Source: Vigna angularis
Lineage: Eukaryota > Streptophyta > Magnoliopsida > Fabales > Fabaceae
Direction: 5' to 3'
Length of the DNA stretch: 64,000 nt
NCBI RefSeq assembly: GCF_016808095.1
Contig: NC_068979.1
Coordinates: forward strand, 22,961,444 to 23,025,443
Shown: piece by piece, positions 61,801 to 64,000 of the stretch
Position numbering within the stretch: the first letter of the stretch is position 1
Layout of the letters: the number at the start of each line of letters is the position of its first letter
Position numbers and translations under genes: made by a program
The notes under the pieces: model-generated
Told to the model about the DNA's origin: nothing
The model's database searches: none
What the model saw: only the letters and a program-made list of their open reading frames with translations

Positions 61801-64000
61801 CAAAAAAACACTCAAATATGTCAGCCAAAGTTTAACAACAAGGCCTATGCTAACACAGAACTTGCAAGTATTATATATAACTAGAGTTATTGGTGGCAAA
61901 CTGCCAAAAATTCACCGCGGGCAATGGCGGATGCTGTAGCAGCTCATGGCAAGTGTGTATGAAATATCAATGCAAAGGTAGAGTCAACTAGTCATAAACA
62001 TCAAAGGGGAGAAATCAGAGGTCGAGGGGTAGCCAAGTCAGAAAAGAGCAAGGTTGAGGAAGTGAGAAACAAGAACAAGGTCAAAGAAGAGGTTGAATCA
62101 AAGAAAATAGGATACATAATTGGGAGTGAGAAACAGGTAAGTGTGTTAGAGAACGGAAGAAAATGGAAATTGTAGTTGTCATGCAACACAGGATGGAACC
62201 AAACATTAAGGGGTAGTCATAAGTAAACATAGTCGTTGTCCATCATGGGGCCAAACATCATGTAGTTGGAGTCATTTTTTAATGTTTGGGCATCGGTTGG
62301 ATTAGGATTTAAGGGAATTTAAAGTTTGGAGCTGGAGGTGGATCAGGTATTTAGGGTTTTTAAATGTAGAACTGAACTCGGATGAAAATGCCCAAAATTC
62401 TCTATTCTTTTTTCTGATCAGATTTCCACCAGTTCACCTCTCTTTTATCATCTTCATCTTTTACTACTCTGCCATTCCCTGTCATAACCACTGCTTTTTC
62501 ACCAGGCCACTACATAAAAAGCAGCCATCACACAAAAAAGCCAACAAACCAAAACTATAAAATGGCAGCCAGTGAGAAATCTACTACCACAATAGGACAT
62601 GGCAACTATTAAACAAAAACGTCCTATAATCAAAGACACTACATTCATGGATATAAATTTAATTACTCGGAAACAAGTATTGAGACAAGGTCTCTTCAAT
62701 CTAAACTAATTCAAAAACAAATAAATCCTGCAAAATCACTTTTGTCCACTCCAAAAGGATAGTTCCCAGATTATCAAAGAATATCACAAACAGAAAATAT
62801 TAAGACACGCCTGCATGAAATACCATCTGAAAGCAACAGGAACGAGACAGGTCAGAGCCTCTTCATGTGCATACTTTATAACAATAATGATTCTAAATGT
62901 TAATAGAAATTTGCTAGGTTTGCAGGCATTCCTCAACTAGAGAGATAAGGGTTTCTTTGTGGTTGTTCTGCACTTATTGCAGATTTAATGTGTAGAACAA
63001 AAATCAAATTTATGCATAATAACAATGCACTTCAAGATGTGTGTATTTACACAATACTTTAACTACTACAAGGTGTCTCCTAACATTTCAAGTTCTAATT
63101 CGAGACACATATTTATTGCATAAGCCTGCATTGTGATTACTACACGTATCTATAGCATAATTATACATTTCTAAAAATTCATGATTCAAGATAGAAAACA
63201 AATTAATCATAGTCTCGACAACCTTTTATAGCTTAAGCAGAGCACAGTATATATCAAACCCCCACCCGCAATTGAGAAGCTAACGAGTAACTTCCCAACT
63301 TCTATTCTTTCTTCACCACCAGCACATAACTCAACAGCTTAAGAATAACTACTACACTACTACATTCCCCGAGTTGTAGGGAAAAGGAAGCGCCCTATTC
63401 ATCTATATGCATTCTTGACTACACTTCAAAACTCATGAATAAAAGAGCAATATCAAATAAGAATATAAATGTTTTTCTACGAAACTAATAAAGAATGAAA
63501 TTCTAATAAAAAGTTGCCCTAAACCCATTTATCAGCCAAAGAATTACGACAAACAAATCAGCAAGCATCCTTCTAATATCCCTCCCCTCTTACCATAGAC
63601 AAAAATACCATTTAACAAAAGTTCTATTACTTTCGAAGAGCATTTTGTTATGCCAACTGAATTAATATTGACAGCTAGGACATCCTCACTCACAAAGCAG
63701 TCCAAAAAATTTAAATTTTTTCCCCAACAAGCACCCAGAAAGTCCAACCCATGAAATTAACTCAACCAACTTCAAAGGCAAGTTACACACATCCAAACAA
63801 AACATTCATAAAAAACAACCAACCCAGCAACATTAAATTATACCTTCTCCTGAGACTGATAAACAGGTTGTTCAACTTCAACCGGTACCACAGACCCATG
63901 CACGGGCACATGAAAAGAAACGTAATTCCCCCCAGCAGCAGCCGCAGCGACTTCAACGGGAGCCTTCATCTCAGGAGTAGTAGTGAAGTACTCCGAAGAC
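58841..64000 (-). CDS. RGG/glycine-rich putative RNA-binding protein, 3' exons (partial)
   Basis: Three exons read on the minus strand: 64000-63844 (continues off the window), 59375-59301 and 59227-58841 (stop), all joined in phase 0. The visible part encodes about 205 residues. First exon: SSEYFTTTPEMKAPVEVA then Ala/Gly- and Val/Pro-rich sequence (YVSFHVPVHG). Second exon: an acidic segment of 25 residues. Last exon: 128 residues with a charged start, then a long RGG/RGGRGG box with Tyr/Asn-rich stretches (PGNYYPRNYYNNRGRGG), typical of RNA-binding and phase-separating tails. I recognise no RRM or NTF2 fold in the visible part, so the family is unresolved (caprin-like or 'glycine-rich protein'). 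The intron of 4,468 bp contains a TRIM element; further small exons in it cannot be excluded. Confidence 0.75.
59826..60215 (+). mobile_element. Complete TRIM element (390 bp) inside an intron
   Basis: Two 122-bp LTRs (59826-59947 and 60094-60215) start TGTTGGAAGTCCCACATCGA and end CACCTTCTAATA. A tRNA-Met-type PBS follows the first LTR directly (TGATATCAAAGTC, two changes from TGGTATCAGAGC). A purine tract (GAAGGGGGAG) precedes the second. A 5-bp duplication CCTTC flanks it (59821-59825 and 60216-60220). The LTRs differ at five positions, all transitions. Non-coding, and antisense to the host gene. Confidence 0.92.

Overview
The window is plant nuclear DNA, most likely from a dicot and probably a legume (inference). 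The evidence is strongly AT-rich spacers, GT-AG introns, TIR-domain immune genes, a plastid-targeted membrane protein, h-type thioredoxins, and CACTA, TRIM and gag-only LTR elements. Eight protein genes are supported, along with one tRNA, one retrotransposon gag pseudogene and many nested mobile elements. No operons or bacterial features are present.

Layout: 0.4-2 kb holds microsatellites and a TRIM element (1368-1882). 4.1-5.3 kb (+) is a two-exon plastid-type 'small multidrug export' (PF06695-like) membrane protein. 5.3-9.5 kb is gene-free with degraded TRIM/LTR remnants. 9.5-13.9 kb holds two divergently transcribed two-exon TIR-X genes, (-) and (+). They keep the putative NADase glutamate and share an unusual ~95-residue C-terminal module in place of NB-ARC/LRR; the 2.6 kb between them is filled with foldback elements. 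At 16.87 kb lies tRNA-Asn(GUU), followed 45 bp later by a foldback element with 94-bp arms. 18.8-22.2 kb is a minus-strand LTR element with a broken gag, no pol, and an array of 22-bp hairpin repeats.

24.6-26.4 kb (+) is a DnaJ/SIS1-type co-chaperone with a shortened linker. 27.2, 32.1 and 45.7 kb (all -) are three intact three-exon thioredoxin h genes with identical intron phases, i.e. a dispersed tandem family. They are separated by TA microsatellites and by a ~8 kb nest of CACTA-like transposons (33.3-41.4 kb) that contains a long 125-bp-arm inverted repeat. 46.5-58.8 kb is a gene desert with minor repeats and a hAT-like end. 58.8-64.0 kb (-) is the 3' part of an RGG/glycine-rich putative RNA-binding protein; one 4.5-kb intron carries a complete 390-bp TRIM with target-site duplication.

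The genes do not form one pathway. The local themes are immune signalling (TIR-X pair), redox (Trx h family) and protein folding (DnaJ). The most notable observations are the TIR-X head-to-head pair with its conserved novel tail, the long hairpin inside the CACTA nest, and the gag-only element with its hairpin array. All intron/exon calls come from reading splice sites and frame by eye.
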